Source of the DNA: Fibrobacter sp. UWP2
Lineage (GTDB): Bacteria; Fibrobacterota; Fibrobacteria; Fibrobacterales; Fibrobacteraceae
Direction: 5' to 3'
Assembly: GCF_900141705.1 (NCBI RefSeq)
Contig: NZ_FQYM01000001.1
Location: forward strand, 372,001-436,000
Length of the DNA stretch: 64,000 bases
Below the pieces are notes generated by a model. That model was not told the origin of the DNA and did not search any database. It worked only from the letters and a program-made list of their open reading frames with translations. Made by a program: the position numbers and the translations under genes. Shown here piece by piece: positions 33,723-41,605 of the stretch; the stretch's first letter is position 1; each line of letters begins with the position of its first letter.

Positions 33723-34567
33723 TTGCCGACCTCCTTCTCCATCTTTTTGCTCATGGGGAACGCGACCAGCATCATCTCGTAAACGCGCTCCACGTTCAAG
33801 TCATTCGCGGCACGCGCAATGATTTTTTTGCGGGCCTCCTCCAAAACTTCTACGGCATACCTGTACGAGTTCTCGCTCATGGCGAGCGTCGTGAACGCGG
33901 CAAAGCGCTCGTGCCTCGGCTTGGACTCCACCGCACCAATGGCGTGCTGCATGTACTCGCGGCGGATCTGGCGCAACGCCATGGGGGCAACGCCCTTGGC
34001 ATCCACCATTTGCGACGTCTCGGCGTAGTGCGAGCTGTCCACCTTACGGATTAGGCCCCAACTCTCAAGGTTTTTGACAGCCTCGCGCGCCTCCTCGGTC
34101 GTAATCTGCGGATCTATTGTGCGGGCGAGCACCGTAAAGTCGCCGTTCCAGCCGCTGTTCACCGCGGCTTCGCGCACCACCGGGTAGTACCACTTAGAAA
34201 AATATTCCTGCTCGCGGTTCGAGAGGTGCGTGAACTCGATCTGCTTGCGAATCTGCAAAATCTGTTCCCAGGCGCTCTCGCGTTCGTCCACCTGGTGCGC
34301 CTGGTTGTACTGGACCAGCGCCTCGAAGTATTCCTTTTGCAGCGGCTCGAAATCCATCGCCTTCGCAATCTTCTCGATGGATTTGGGCGTGAGGTTAAAA
34401 CGCCCGCGGATCACGTTCAGGCAGTACGAGGAACTGCTGAAACCCGCCTTCGCCGCAAAAAAGCGGTGGCTGAAAATCGAACGCATCTTCTTTTGTTCCT
34501 CAAAGTAGTCTTGCAGGAACTTGCGGAAGTCGTCGTAATCGTACAAATGTTCTAAAGCGATGCACAT
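33719..34567 (-). CDS. TIGR02147-type regulator (Fibrobacter paralogous family)
   Basis: 282 aa, cytoplasmic. It opens with YDYDDFRKFLQDYFEEQKK, diagnostic for the family, followed by an HTH-like segment (about residues 28-75: FAAKAGFSSSSYCLNVIRG, then LTPKSIEKIAKAM). The rest is helical with the typical LSNREQEYFSKWYYPVVRE. The family is expanded in Fibrobacter and often sits beside lipoprotein genes; its function is unproven, but the HTH suggests DNA binding. It overlaps the LamG lipoprotein gene by four bases. The predicted transcript start coincides with the A of the ATG. Confidence 0.88.
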   Translation of the reverse strand: MCIALEHLYDYDDFRKFLQDYFEEQKKMRSIFSHRFFAAKAGFSSSSYCLNVIRGRFNLTPKSIEKIAKAMDFEPLQKEYFEALVQYNQAHQVDERESAWEQILQIRKQIEFTHLSNREQEYFSKWYYPVVREAAVNSGWNGDFTVLARTIDPQITTEEAREAVKNLESWGLIRKVDSSHYAETSQMVDAKGVAPMALRQIRREYMQHAIGAVESKPRHERFAAFTTLAMSENSYRYAVEVLEEARKKIIARAANDLNVERVYEMMLVAFPMSKKMEKEVGK

Positions 34568-34579
34568 GACCTTAAAATA
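34568..34579 (-). promoter_or_regulatory. -10 box of the TIGR02147 gene (leaderless)
   Basis: TATTTT at 34579-34574, six bases, then the ATG at 34567 directly at the predicted +1. Confidence 0.5.
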
Positions 34580-34694
34580 AATATTTTTTACACATTTTAC
34601 AACATATTTCTGCTAAATAATCGACTTTTTATGAAAATTAATGGATTTTTACCAAAAATCTGCATTTTTATGAAAGATTTTTATTTACACAATC

Positions 34695-34938
34695 ATGTTC
34701 TTCGCGAAGCTAAACAAAGTCGCCACCCTTGGCGCAGCAGCAACCGAAAAAGAAAAAAGCGCCGGCAACATGTCAAACGGGGAACACAATATGGTCAGGC
34801 ACACCGAGCGTCAAAGTCAACGGCTCTGTTGTCGAAATGGACATCCCAGAACTTTTCTTCTTGAATTCCGAAATGGAATACGAGGCTGCGGACGAAAAGG
34901 ACCGCAGCCACGAAGTCTACACGATTAGCGCCAACTAA
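34695..34938 (+). pseudogene. frameshifted small gene or gene remnant
   Basis: An ATG at 34695 follows a -10-like TATTTA with the spacing seen at other leaderless genes and opens a frame MFFAKLNKVATLG. Strong coding character later lies in the +1 frame (VKVNGSVVEMDIPELFFLN, ending YTISAN at 34938). The frames could be joined at an A-rich tract (34748-34758, GAAAAAGAAAAAAG). The reconstructed product is about 80 aa with no known family. It may be a broken gene, a phase-variable gene, or a frameshifted true gene. The upstream 34568-34694 is AT-rich and non-coding. Confidence 0.4.
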
Positions 34939-34940
34939 AG

Positions 34941-37358
34941 CTAGCGTCCCTTTTTGATGTTCTTCAGGAGGGCGCTCATCTTTTGCGGCTGGGCGGGGGC
35001 CTGCTTTTTGGGAGCAAAACCCGGGCGTTCCTTGCCTGCAATGTGCGCCTTGAGGTCGGCCAAAGTCGCGTGACCCTGTATGCCACCCTGCGGGCGACCT
35101 CCACGGTTGTCACGACCGCCAAAACCGCGACCGCCACCACGAGCGTCGCGACCGCGAGGGCCGCCAACACGCTGACCACGCGGACCGTTTGCTCCGGCAC
35201 CGGCGACGCCGTCGGCAGTCTCCTGCTTCATGGAAAGGCTGATGCGCTTCTGGTTCGCATCAACCGCAACCACGCGCACCTTCACGACGTCACCCACCGT
35301 GAGGACTTCCTTCGCGTCGGTCACATACTTGTCGCTAATTTCAGAAATGTGAACGAGGCCATCCTGGTGAACGCCAATATCCACAAAGGCTCCGAAGTTC
35401 GCCACGTTCGTAACCACGCCTTCCATCCAGCTGCCCGTAACGAGGTCGTTGATGGTCTTGATGCGGTCATCGAACTTCGCGTAACGGAATTCCTTACGCG
35501 GGTCGCGGCTCGGCTTCTGCAGTTCCTTCACGATGTCGTCGAGAGTAGCCTTACCCACTTCGTCGGAAAGGAACTCGTCAATCTTGATGGCCTTCACCGC
35601 TTCGGCATTGCCCACGATATCCTTCACGGGAACGCCGACCTTCTCGGCCATCTGTTCCACGAGGGCGTAGTTTTCGGGGTGAACCGCGGAATCGTCAAGC
35701 GGGTTCTCTGCACCCGGGATGCGCATGAAGCCTGCAGCCTGCTCGAAGGCCTTCGGACCGAAGCCCTTCACCTTCTTCAGGTCGTCGCGGCTAGCGAACG
35801 CGCCGTTCTCTTCGCGGTACTTCACGATAGCCTCGGAAAGCGTGTTGCTGAGGCCCGCCACATGAGAGAGGAGAGGAGCGGAAGCGCTGTTCACGTCGAC
35901 ACCGACCATGTTCACGCAGCTTTCCACCACTTCGTCGAGGCGCTTCTTGAGTTCGCGCTGGTTCACGTCATGCTGGTACTGGCCAACACCGATGGACTGC
36001 GGGTCCACCTTCACGAGTTCGGCCAGCGGGTCCTGCAGGCGGCGGCCAATGGAAATAGCGCCGCGGGTCGTCACGTCTTCCTTCGGGAATTCCTGGATGG
36101 CAATCATGCTTGCGCTGTAAACGGAAGCGCCGGCCTCGCTCACGATAACGCGCGGCGGAACCTTGCCCTTGAACTTGAGGGCCATCTCGCCACAGAAGGC
36201 GTCGGTCTCGCGGCTCGCGGTTCCGTTACCGATGGCGATGAGGTCAATCTTGTACTTGTCGATAAGCTGCATCAGGTACACAGCGGCACCGGCCTTGTCG
36301 TTCCACGGTTCATGCGGCTTGATAATGCCATGATCCATGAACTTGCCGTTTTCGTCGAGCACAGCCACCTTGCAGCCCGTACGGAAACCCGGGTCGAGAG
36401 CGAGCACGGACTTGTGGCCCGCAGGGGCAGCAAGAAGAACGTCCTGCAGGTTCTTGCTGAACACCTTGAAGGCTTCCTCTTCGGCGGCATCCTTCAACAG
36501 CAGGCGCACTTCGCTTTCCATGCTCGGCTGCAGCAGGCGTTCCCAGGCGTCCTGGCACATGGCCTCCAGGTACGGAGTCCAGGTCGTCTCGCCCTTGATA
36601 ATCTGGGTCTTGAGGTAGCCGACCATCTCTTCGTTCGGGACCTCGATAGCGAGGCGAAGCACTTTCTCCTTCTCGCCACGGCGGAGCGCGAGCATGCGGT
36701 GGCTCGGGATCTTGCCCACCGGTTCGCTAAAGTCGTAGTAGTCCTTGAACTTGGTCTCCTGCTTTTCGAAGTCCTTTTTGACCTTCGAGACCATCACGCC
36801 CTTCTTCTCTACGGCAGCGCGCAGGTACTGGCGGAACTCGGCGTTGTCGGCCACTTCTTCGGCCAAAATGTCGGCGGCACCTTTGAGGGCAGCCTTCGGG
36901 TCGGCAAGTCCCTTTTCTTCGGAAAGGTAGATGCGGGCGATTTCTTCGGCAGTGTTGCCGGTGTTCTCTTGTGCCCACATGAGGCGGGCGAGCGGTTCCA
37001 AGCCCAGTTCCTTAGCAATGGTCGCGCGGGTACGCTTCTTGGGCTTGTACGGAGCGTAAATGTCTTCGAGGAGAGTCTTGTCTTTGCAGGCTTCGATCTG
37101 GGCCTTGAGTTCGGGTGTAAGCTTGCCCTGTTCCTCGATGCTCTTGAGCACCGTCTCCTTACGGTCGGCGAGCTCTTGCAAATAGTCGCGACGATGGCTA
37201 ATGTCGCGCAGTTCAATTTCGTTCAGGGTGCCCGTCTGGTCCTTGCGGTAGCGGGCAATAAAGGGCACCGTGCCCCCCTGGTCCATAAGTTCCAAAGCCT
37301 TGGCAACGCGCCAGACTTCCAAGTTCAGTTCTTCGGCAATGATTGCAGAAAAATCCAT
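34941..37358 (-). CDS. tex: Tex-family RNA-binding transcription accessory protein
   Basis: 805 aa. The order of the Tex fold is complete: N-terminal helical domain (VPFIARYRKDQTGTLNEIEL), YqgF-like RNase H domain (LALDPGFRTGCKVAVLDENG, about 320-340), helix-hairpin-helix region (about 490-600), and an S1 RNA-binding domain (about 645-712). The C-terminus adds an Arg/Gly-rich extension (715-760), resembling RGG boxes, and a basic end, which many Tex proteins lack. Tex binds RNA and affects transcription and RNA metabolism. The 5' leader contains hairpins (37388-37404). Confidence 0.93.
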   Translation of the reverse strand: MDFSAIIAEELNLEVWRVAKALELMDQGGTVPFIARYRKDQTGTLNEIELRDISHRRDYLQELADRKETVLKSIEEQGKLTPELKAQIEACKDKTLLEDIYAPYKPKKRTRATIAKELGLEPLARLMWAQENTGNTAEEIARIYLSEEKGLADPKAALKGAADILAEEVADNAEFRQYLRAAVEKKGVMVSKVKKDFEKQETKFKDYYDFSEPVGKIPSHRMLALRRGEKEKVLRLAIEVPNEEMVGYLKTQIIKGETTWTPYLEAMCQDAWERLLQPSMESEVRLLLKDAAEEEAFKVFSKNLQDVLLAAPAGHKSVLALDPGFRTGCKVAVLDENGKFMDHGIIKPHEPWNDKAGAAVYLMQLIDKYKIDLIAIGNGTASRETDAFCGEMALKFKGKVPPRVIVSEAGASVYSASMIAIQEFPKEDVTTRGAISIGRRLQDPLAELVKVDPQSIGVGQYQHDVNQRELKKRLDEVVESCVNMVGVDVNSASAPLLSHVAGLSNTLSEAIVKYREENGAFASRDDLKKVKGFGPKAFEQAAGFMRIPGAENPLDDSAVHPENYALVEQMAEKVGVPVKDIVGNAEAVKAIKIDEFLSDEVGKATLDDIVKELQKPSRDPRKEFRYAKFDDRIKTINDLVTGSWMEGVVTNVANFGAFVDIGVHQDGLVHISEISDKYVTDAKEVLTVGDVVKVRVVAVDANQKRISLSMKQETADGVAGAGANGPRGQRVGGPRGRDARGGGRGFGGRDNRGGRPQGGIQGHATLADLKAHIAGKERPGFAPKKQAPAQPQKMSALLKNIKKGR

Positions 37359-37519
37359 ATTTAGATTCCTACTTCTTAGATTTTAAAGGGTCCGTATCGG
37401 CCCTGGTTTAACAAAAACCCTGTTTTTGACAGAGTAGGTTGAATATAGCAAAAAGCCCGCGTTTCCCAACGTAACCATTTTCAAAAAAAGCGGGAACCAC
37501 AAAAAGCCCCCTTTTAGCC

Positions 37520-37531
37520 TATATTTAGGGC
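37520..37531 (+). promoter_or_regulatory. -10 box of the dehydrogenase-propeller gene (leaderless)
   Basis: TATATT at 37520-37525, six bases, then the ATG at 37532 at the predicted +1; CCCCTTTT lies just upstream of the -10. Confidence 0.6.
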
Positions 37532-39427
37532 ATGAAGACTATGAAACTCGGTATTTTGGGCAGCGGCCACATCGCCGCGAAAATGGCGGAGGCCGTCAAG
37601 GGGCTTGAACAGCAAAACATGGAAGTCGAGGCCTACGCCGTCGGCTCGCGCACACCCGCCAAGGCGCAGGAGTTCGCCGCGAACTACGGTTTCAAAAAGG
37701 CCTACGGCAGCTACCAGGAACTCGCAAGCGACCCCGACGTGGACCTCATCTACATCGCGACTCCACACTCCCACCACTTTGAGTGCGCCAAACTGTGCCT
37801 GGAGCACGGCAAAAACCTGCTCGTGGAGAAAGCCTTTTGCGCCAACACCAAGCAGGCGACGCAACTGGTTTCCCTAGCCCACGACAAGGGCGTGTTCTTG
37901 TGCGAGGCCATGTGGACCCGCTTTTTGCCCGCCCTCAAAACGATCCGCGAGTGGATAGGCTCCGGCAAAATCGGCGAGGTGCAAAGCGTTGAGGCAGACT
38001 TCTCCCTTACCATAAGCCACGTGGAGCGCCTGCGCGAACCCGCCCTCGCCGGCGGCGCACTCCTGGACCTCGGCATTTACAGCCTCACCTTCGCCGATCT
38101 CTTTTTGAACGAATCCGTCGCGGGCATCGCGGGCATGGACGCGCACTGCGTCAAGTTCCACACGGGTGTCGACGCGACCGACTGGGTGAACATCACCTAC
38201 AAGAACGGCAAGAAGGCGTTCTTGAAAGCCTCCATGACCTCGCCCACGCACAATGAGGGCTCCATCTACGGCACCGCGGGCTCCATCTGGGTCAAGAACC
38301 TGAACGACATGGAGGAACTGCGCCTTGTTGACGAGGCGGGCAACGTGGTGGAGACCGTGAAGCCGCCCCGCATTGTGAACTGCTACGAATACGAGGTGCT
38401 CGCTGCGAAGAGCGCCCTCGACCAGGGCAAGCGGGAATGCCCCGAGATGCCGCTCGCAAAGACCATCGAGATGATGGAGCTCATGGACAGCCTCCGCGAC
38501 CGCTTTGGCGTGAGCTACCCCTTCGAGATCTCGCCCGCCGCCACCTGGGACAGAAACGGCAACAAGTCCATTCTGCAGGTTTTTAACGTAGGAACCGGCA
38601 CGGTAGAGACCCTGCACGAGTTCGACTGCGTGATCGAGGCCCCCAACTGGAGCGCCGACGGCACCTTCCTCACCTACAACAGCGAGGGGCGCATTTACAA
38701 GTACGCCCTCGGCACCGGCAGAACCGAGATGGTTCCGAGTCACTACGTGGACAACTGCAACAACGACCACGTGCTCAGCCCCGACGGCGAGGGGGTCTAC
38801 GTGAGCCACCACACCAAAGAAGACGGTCTCTCGCGCATCTACAAGATATTCTTTGACGGGCGCCTGCCCCAGCTGGTGACGCCACTCGCCCCCAGCTACC
38901 TCCACGGAATTACACCCGACGGCAAGACCCTCGCCTACTGTGCCGAACGCAACGGCGAATACGACATTTACACCATGCCGACCGCGGGCGGCAACGAGAC
39001 CCGCCTCACCACGGCAAACGGCCTGAACGACGGCCCCGAATACAGCACCGACGGCAATTACATTTGGTTCAACTCGGTACGCACCGGCCGCATGCAGGCC
39101 TGGTGCATGAAGGCCGACGGGAGCGAGCAGACCCAGATTACCGACGACCCGCATTGGAACACCTGGTTTCCGCATATATCCCCCGACGGCCGCATGGCCG
39201 TCATGGTGGCCTATGCCGAGGGCGATGTGCGGCCAGGCGAGCACGTGCCCAACAAGAACGTGGAACTGCGGCTCATCGAACGCATTGGCAACACCTCCCC
39301 CACAAGCCCCGGCGCCTGGACGCAATCCCGAACCATATTAAAACTGTTCGGAGGCCAGGGTACCATCAACGTGAACTCGTGGGCACCCGACAGCAGCCGT
39401 TTCGCCTTTGTGAGCTACAAAAAGTAA
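37532..39427 (+). CDS. Gfo/Idh/MocA-type oxidoreductase fused to a TolB-like propeller
   Basis: 631 aa, no signal peptide. Residues 1-325 form a Gfo/Idh/MocA NAD(P)-dependent dehydrogenase: the dinucleotide fold LGILGSGHIAAKM (5-17), the VEKAFCAN variant of the EKP segment, and the AGGALLDLGIYSLTFA stretch. Residues about 330-631 form a TolB/PD40-type beta-propeller with blades such as WSADGTFLTYNSEGRIYKY and SPDGRMAVMVAYAEG, similar to the propellers of oligogalacturonate-lyase-like proteins. No stop or frameshift separates the halves. The dehydrogenase half may act on a sugar, and the propeller could bind polymeric substrate. The protein is predicted cytoplasmic, which is unusual for TolB-type propellers. 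Confidence 0.85.
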   Translation: MKTMKLGILGSGHIAAKMAEAVKGLEQQNMEVEAYAVGSRTPAKAQEFAANYGFKKAYGSYQELASDPDVDLIYIATPHSHHFECAKLCLEHGKNLLVEKAFCANTKQATQLVSLAHDKGVFLCEAMWTRFLPALKTIREWIGSGKIGEVQSVEADFSLTISHVERLREPALAGGALLDLGIYSLTFADLFLNESVAGIAGMDAHCVKFHTGVDATDWVNITYKNGKKAFLKASMTSPTHNEGSIYGTAGSIWVKNLNDMEELRLVDEAGNVVETVKPPRIVNCYEYEVLAAKSALDQGKRECPEMPLAKTIEMMELMDSLRDRFGVSYPFEISPAATWDRNGNKSILQVFNVGTGTVETLHEFDCVIEAPNWSADGTFLTYNSEGRIYKYALGTGRTEMVPSHYVDNCNNDHVLSPDGEGVYVSHHTKEDGLSRIYKIFFDGRLPQLVTPLAPSYLHGITPDGKTLAYCAERNGEYDIYTMPTAGGNETRLTTANGLNDGPEYSTDGNYIWFNSVRTGRMQAWCMKADGSEQTQITDDPHWNTWFPHISPDGRMAVMVAYAEGDVRPGEHVPNKNVELRLIERIGNTSPTSPGAWTQSRTILKLFGGQGTINVNSWAPDSSRFAFVSYKK

Positions 39428-39450
39428 ACGCTATCCGCCGTCCATTTTGT

Positions 39451-39465
39451 TATTTTAAATACATT
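39451..39465 (+). promoter_or_regulatory. -10 box of the HIT gene (near-leaderless)
   Basis: TATTTT at 39451-39456, six bases, predicted +1 three bases before the ATG at 39466. Confidence 0.5.
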
Positions 39466-39822
39466 ATGAGCGACAACTGCCTTTTTTGCAAAATCATCAA
39501 GGGAGAAATCCCTTCCAAGAAAATCTACGAAGACGACGACGTGTTCGCCTTCTACGACATCGCCCCGCAGGCGCCCGTGCACTTTTTGGTAGTGCCCAAG
39601 CGCCATATCGCGACCATCATGGACATGAAGCCCGAAGATTGCGAACTCGTGGGCAAAATGCTCTACCGCGCCCAAATTATCGCCAAGGAGCTGGGTCTCG
39701 AGGAATCGGGCGCACGCTTTGTGTTCAACTGCAAGGCCGACGCCGGGCAGACAGTGTTCCACATCCACCTGCACGTGGTTGGCGGACAGCAGATGGGCTG
39801 GCCCCCGTTCCCCGGCAAATAA
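39466..39822 (+). CDS. HIT-family nucleotide-binding protein
   Basis: 118 aa from the ATG at 39466. The histidine triad HIHLHVVGG (His 99, 101, 103) and a zinc-type pair Cys5/Cys8 (CLFC) mark the HinT/PKCI-like branch. These proteins hydrolyse nucleoside phosphoramidates or AMP-lysine adducts. Length is standard (110-120). The ORF continues upstream in the same frame, overlapping the dehydrogenase gene; this is not coding. A variable-arm hairpin repeat lies 9 bases after the stop. Confidence 0.93.
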   Translation: MSDNCLFCKIIKGEIPSKKIYEDDDVFAFYDIAPQAPVHFLVVPKRHIATIMDMKPEDCELVGKMLYRAQIIAKELGLEESGARFVFNCKADAGQTVFHIHLHVVGGQQMGWPPFPGK

Positions 39823-39831
39823 TGTGGACAA

Positions 39832-39885
39832 ATGCGTAGGGCGAGAGTCGCAGCCATGCTTTCATGGATATGACCAAGCCCAGCA
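39832..39885 (+). repeat. variable-arm hairpin repeat, copy 3 (partial)
   Basis: Left flank ATGCGTAGGGCGAGAGTCGC, arms CCATG-CTTT-CATGG (39854-39867), then ATGACCAAGCC. The flanks match copies 1 and 2; the arms differ and the second hairpin is missing. Confidence 0.65.
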
Positions 39886-39894
39886 TTTTATAAA

Positions 39895-40650
39895 ATGATC
39901 AAGACCTGTGCCATAGTCTTGCACCGCTACGCCTACAGCGATTCCAGCTGGATAGTGAAGGCACTCACCGAGGAGTGCGGCATTGTCTCGTTTATTGTGA
40001 AGGGTGGCAAGCGCAAGGAGTCGCCGTTCAAGGGGGCGCTAGACCCGCTCGCCACGAGCGAGGTCGTGTTCCGCCAGAACCCCAATGCCGAGCTGCAGTT
40101 TGTTAAAGAGGCGACCATCATCGGCTGGCACAAGGACCTGCGGCAAGACCTGCTCGCACTCGCCGAGGCGCAAGTCATGGCCGAGATCGTGCTGAGGCAC
40201 GCCCCGCAGGGTGTGCCCCTCCCCGAGGAGTTCAGGTTGCTGGCGCAGGCCCTCGACGAGCTGGATTGCCCGCCCGGCGACACGCCAAGCACGGCGCAAC
40301 CGCGTTCCGGCATTTTTGCGCGCTGGCTTCTGGGAATCTGCGACCTGTGGGGCTACCACCTCGACATCTCGGTGTGCAGCCGCTGCGAAACTCCGCTGGA
40401 CGCGCCCCCCGCCGACTTCCACCCCGAAACCGGCGAAATCATTTGCAGGCACTGCCTGGGAGTCGCTACGCCGCGCAGCCGCAAGGAGACCGCCGAGGGA
40501 CTATGGGACTTGCTGCAGGGCAATGAGCTTAAGCGCAAGCAGTACGTGGAGAACGCTCTCCTCGCCTACTTGCTCCACCACATGGGCTACCTCAAAGAAA
40601 TCAAGTCGCTGCAATTTTTGAACGAGACCCGGAGCCTGCTGGCTACTTAA
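39895..40650 (+). CDS. recO: DNA repair protein RecO
   Basis: 251 aa. An N-terminal OB-like domain (TCAIVLHRYAYSDSSWIVK, then GKRKESPFKGALDPL) leads to a helical domain with the zinc ligands Cys 161, 164, 184 and 187 (CSRC...CRHC). RecO anneals single strands and helps load RecA in the RecFOR pathway. The length matches the family. Its 3' end converges on tcdA with a 56-base gap; a possible tcdA continuation would overlap it by 8 bases. Confidence 0.92.
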   Translation: MIKTCAIVLHRYAYSDSSWIVKALTEECGIVSFIVKGGKRKESPFKGALDPLATSEVVFRQNPNAELQFVKEATIIGWHKDLRQDLLALAEAQVMAEIVLRHAPQGVPLPEEFRLLAQALDELDCPPGDTPSTAQPRSGIFARWLLGICDLWGYHLDISVCSRCETPLDAPPADFHPETGEIICRHCLGVATPRSRKETAEGLWDLLQGNELKRKQYVENALLAYLLHHMGYLKEIKSLQFLNETRSLLAT

Positions 40651-40706
40651 AGACCTCTATGGCACGGAACAACACCTCGCGCATGCAGTCGAGGCAATAG
40701 CCCTCG

Positions 40707-41537
40707 TCAATCGCATGCAAGCGCTTTTTGATAGATGTCCTGCATCACGAGGCCGGCTATGGTAAAGCCGAAAATGGCGGTGGCGTGCGCCATGGTGCCG
40801 TTGATTTGCGCCTTGCTGCTACACCATTCGTGACCGACGAGTTCAGCGTTCTTGAGTTCCGCCTCGCTATGTTCGTTGCGCACCTTGGGACACATGCAGG
40901 CGGCGGTCCCGCACGAGGAGTTCTTGCCGCGGTTCTTCAACAGTTCGTCACTGTAAACGCACTGGATCTTTTTGTATGGCTTGAGTTTTTTGCGCTTGAA
41001 CTTGTCGCGGAGGGCGCGAGCCAGGGGGCAGCCCTTCACTTTCCAGAACTCGGCGACCTTGACGCGCGTGGGGTCCATCTTGAGGGCGGCGCCCATCGAC
41101 GAGATCACGGTGGCGCGGGTCCTGGAGGCGTGCAGTAAAAGCTGCATCTTGTTTTCGAGACTGTCAATGGCGTCTATAATATAGTCAAAGGAGCTGAGTT
41201 CGAACTTTTCGGTGTTCGCCTCCTCGTAAATGTCCTGCAGGGCGACAATGTTTGCGTGCGGGTTGATCTCGAGCAGGCGTTCCTTGAGCACCTCGACCTT
41301 GACCTTGCCCACCGTCTTGGTGGTCGCCATGAGCTGGCGGTTCACGTTGGTGACACACACGCGGTCGGAATCCACGAGCACGAGCTCCCTGATGCCGGAA
41401 CGCACGAGGCTCTCGGCGCACCAGCTGCCAACGCCGCCCAAGCCGAATATGATAACGCGCTTGCCGTAAACAGCCTGCATCACGTCGTCGCCCAAGAGGA
41501 GCGACGTGCGGTTGAATATTCCTTTCTCTATACCCAT
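40707..41537 (-). CDS. tcdA: tRNA threonylcarbamoyladenosine dehydratase (TcdA/CsdL family)
   Basis: 276 aa from the ATG at 41537. The E1/ThiF fold is clear: GLGGVGSWCAESL (32-44) for ATP, DSDRVCVTNVNRQ (56-68), and DYIIDAIDS. TcdA cyclises t6A37 of tRNAs into ct6A. An unusual Cys-rich stretch, NSSCGTAACMCPKV, occurs near residue 215 where the family normally has few cysteines. The stop at 40707 may come from a frameshift: an adjacent frame stays open to 40643 with good codon use, adding about 26 residues (LHAIDEGYCLDCMREVLF). A start at 41549 (TTG) is less likely. Confidence 0.88.
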   Translation of the reverse strand: MGIEKGIFNRTSLLLGDDVMQAVYGKRVIIFGLGGVGSWCAESLVRSGIRELVLVDSDRVCVTNVNRQLMATTKTVGKVKVEVLKERLLEINPHANIVALQDIYEEANTEKFELSSFDYIIDAIDSLENKMQLLLHASRTRATVISSMGAALKMDPTRVKVAEFWKVKGCPLARALRDKFKRKKLKPYKKIQCVYSDELLKNRGKNSSCGTAACMCPKVRNEHSEAELKNAELVGHEWCSSKAQINGTMAHATAIFGFTIAGLVMQDIYQKALACD

Positions 41538-41553
41538 AGGCAAGTGCAAATGT
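41538..41553 (-). promoter_or_regulatory. -10 box of tcdA (short leader)
   Basis: TACATT about five bases plus a six-base spacer ahead of the ATG at 41537. No Shine-Dalgarno. Confidence 0.4.
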
Positions 41554-41605
41554 AGCTAATAGAGCCCCTTTTTTTTATATTTAGGCCCAAAAATGGGAGA
41601 TATTT

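Noticed and set aside
34983-37364. A 793-codon open frame opposite tex
   Set aside because: The minus strand carries all Tex domains; the plus frame has antisense composition and no motifs.
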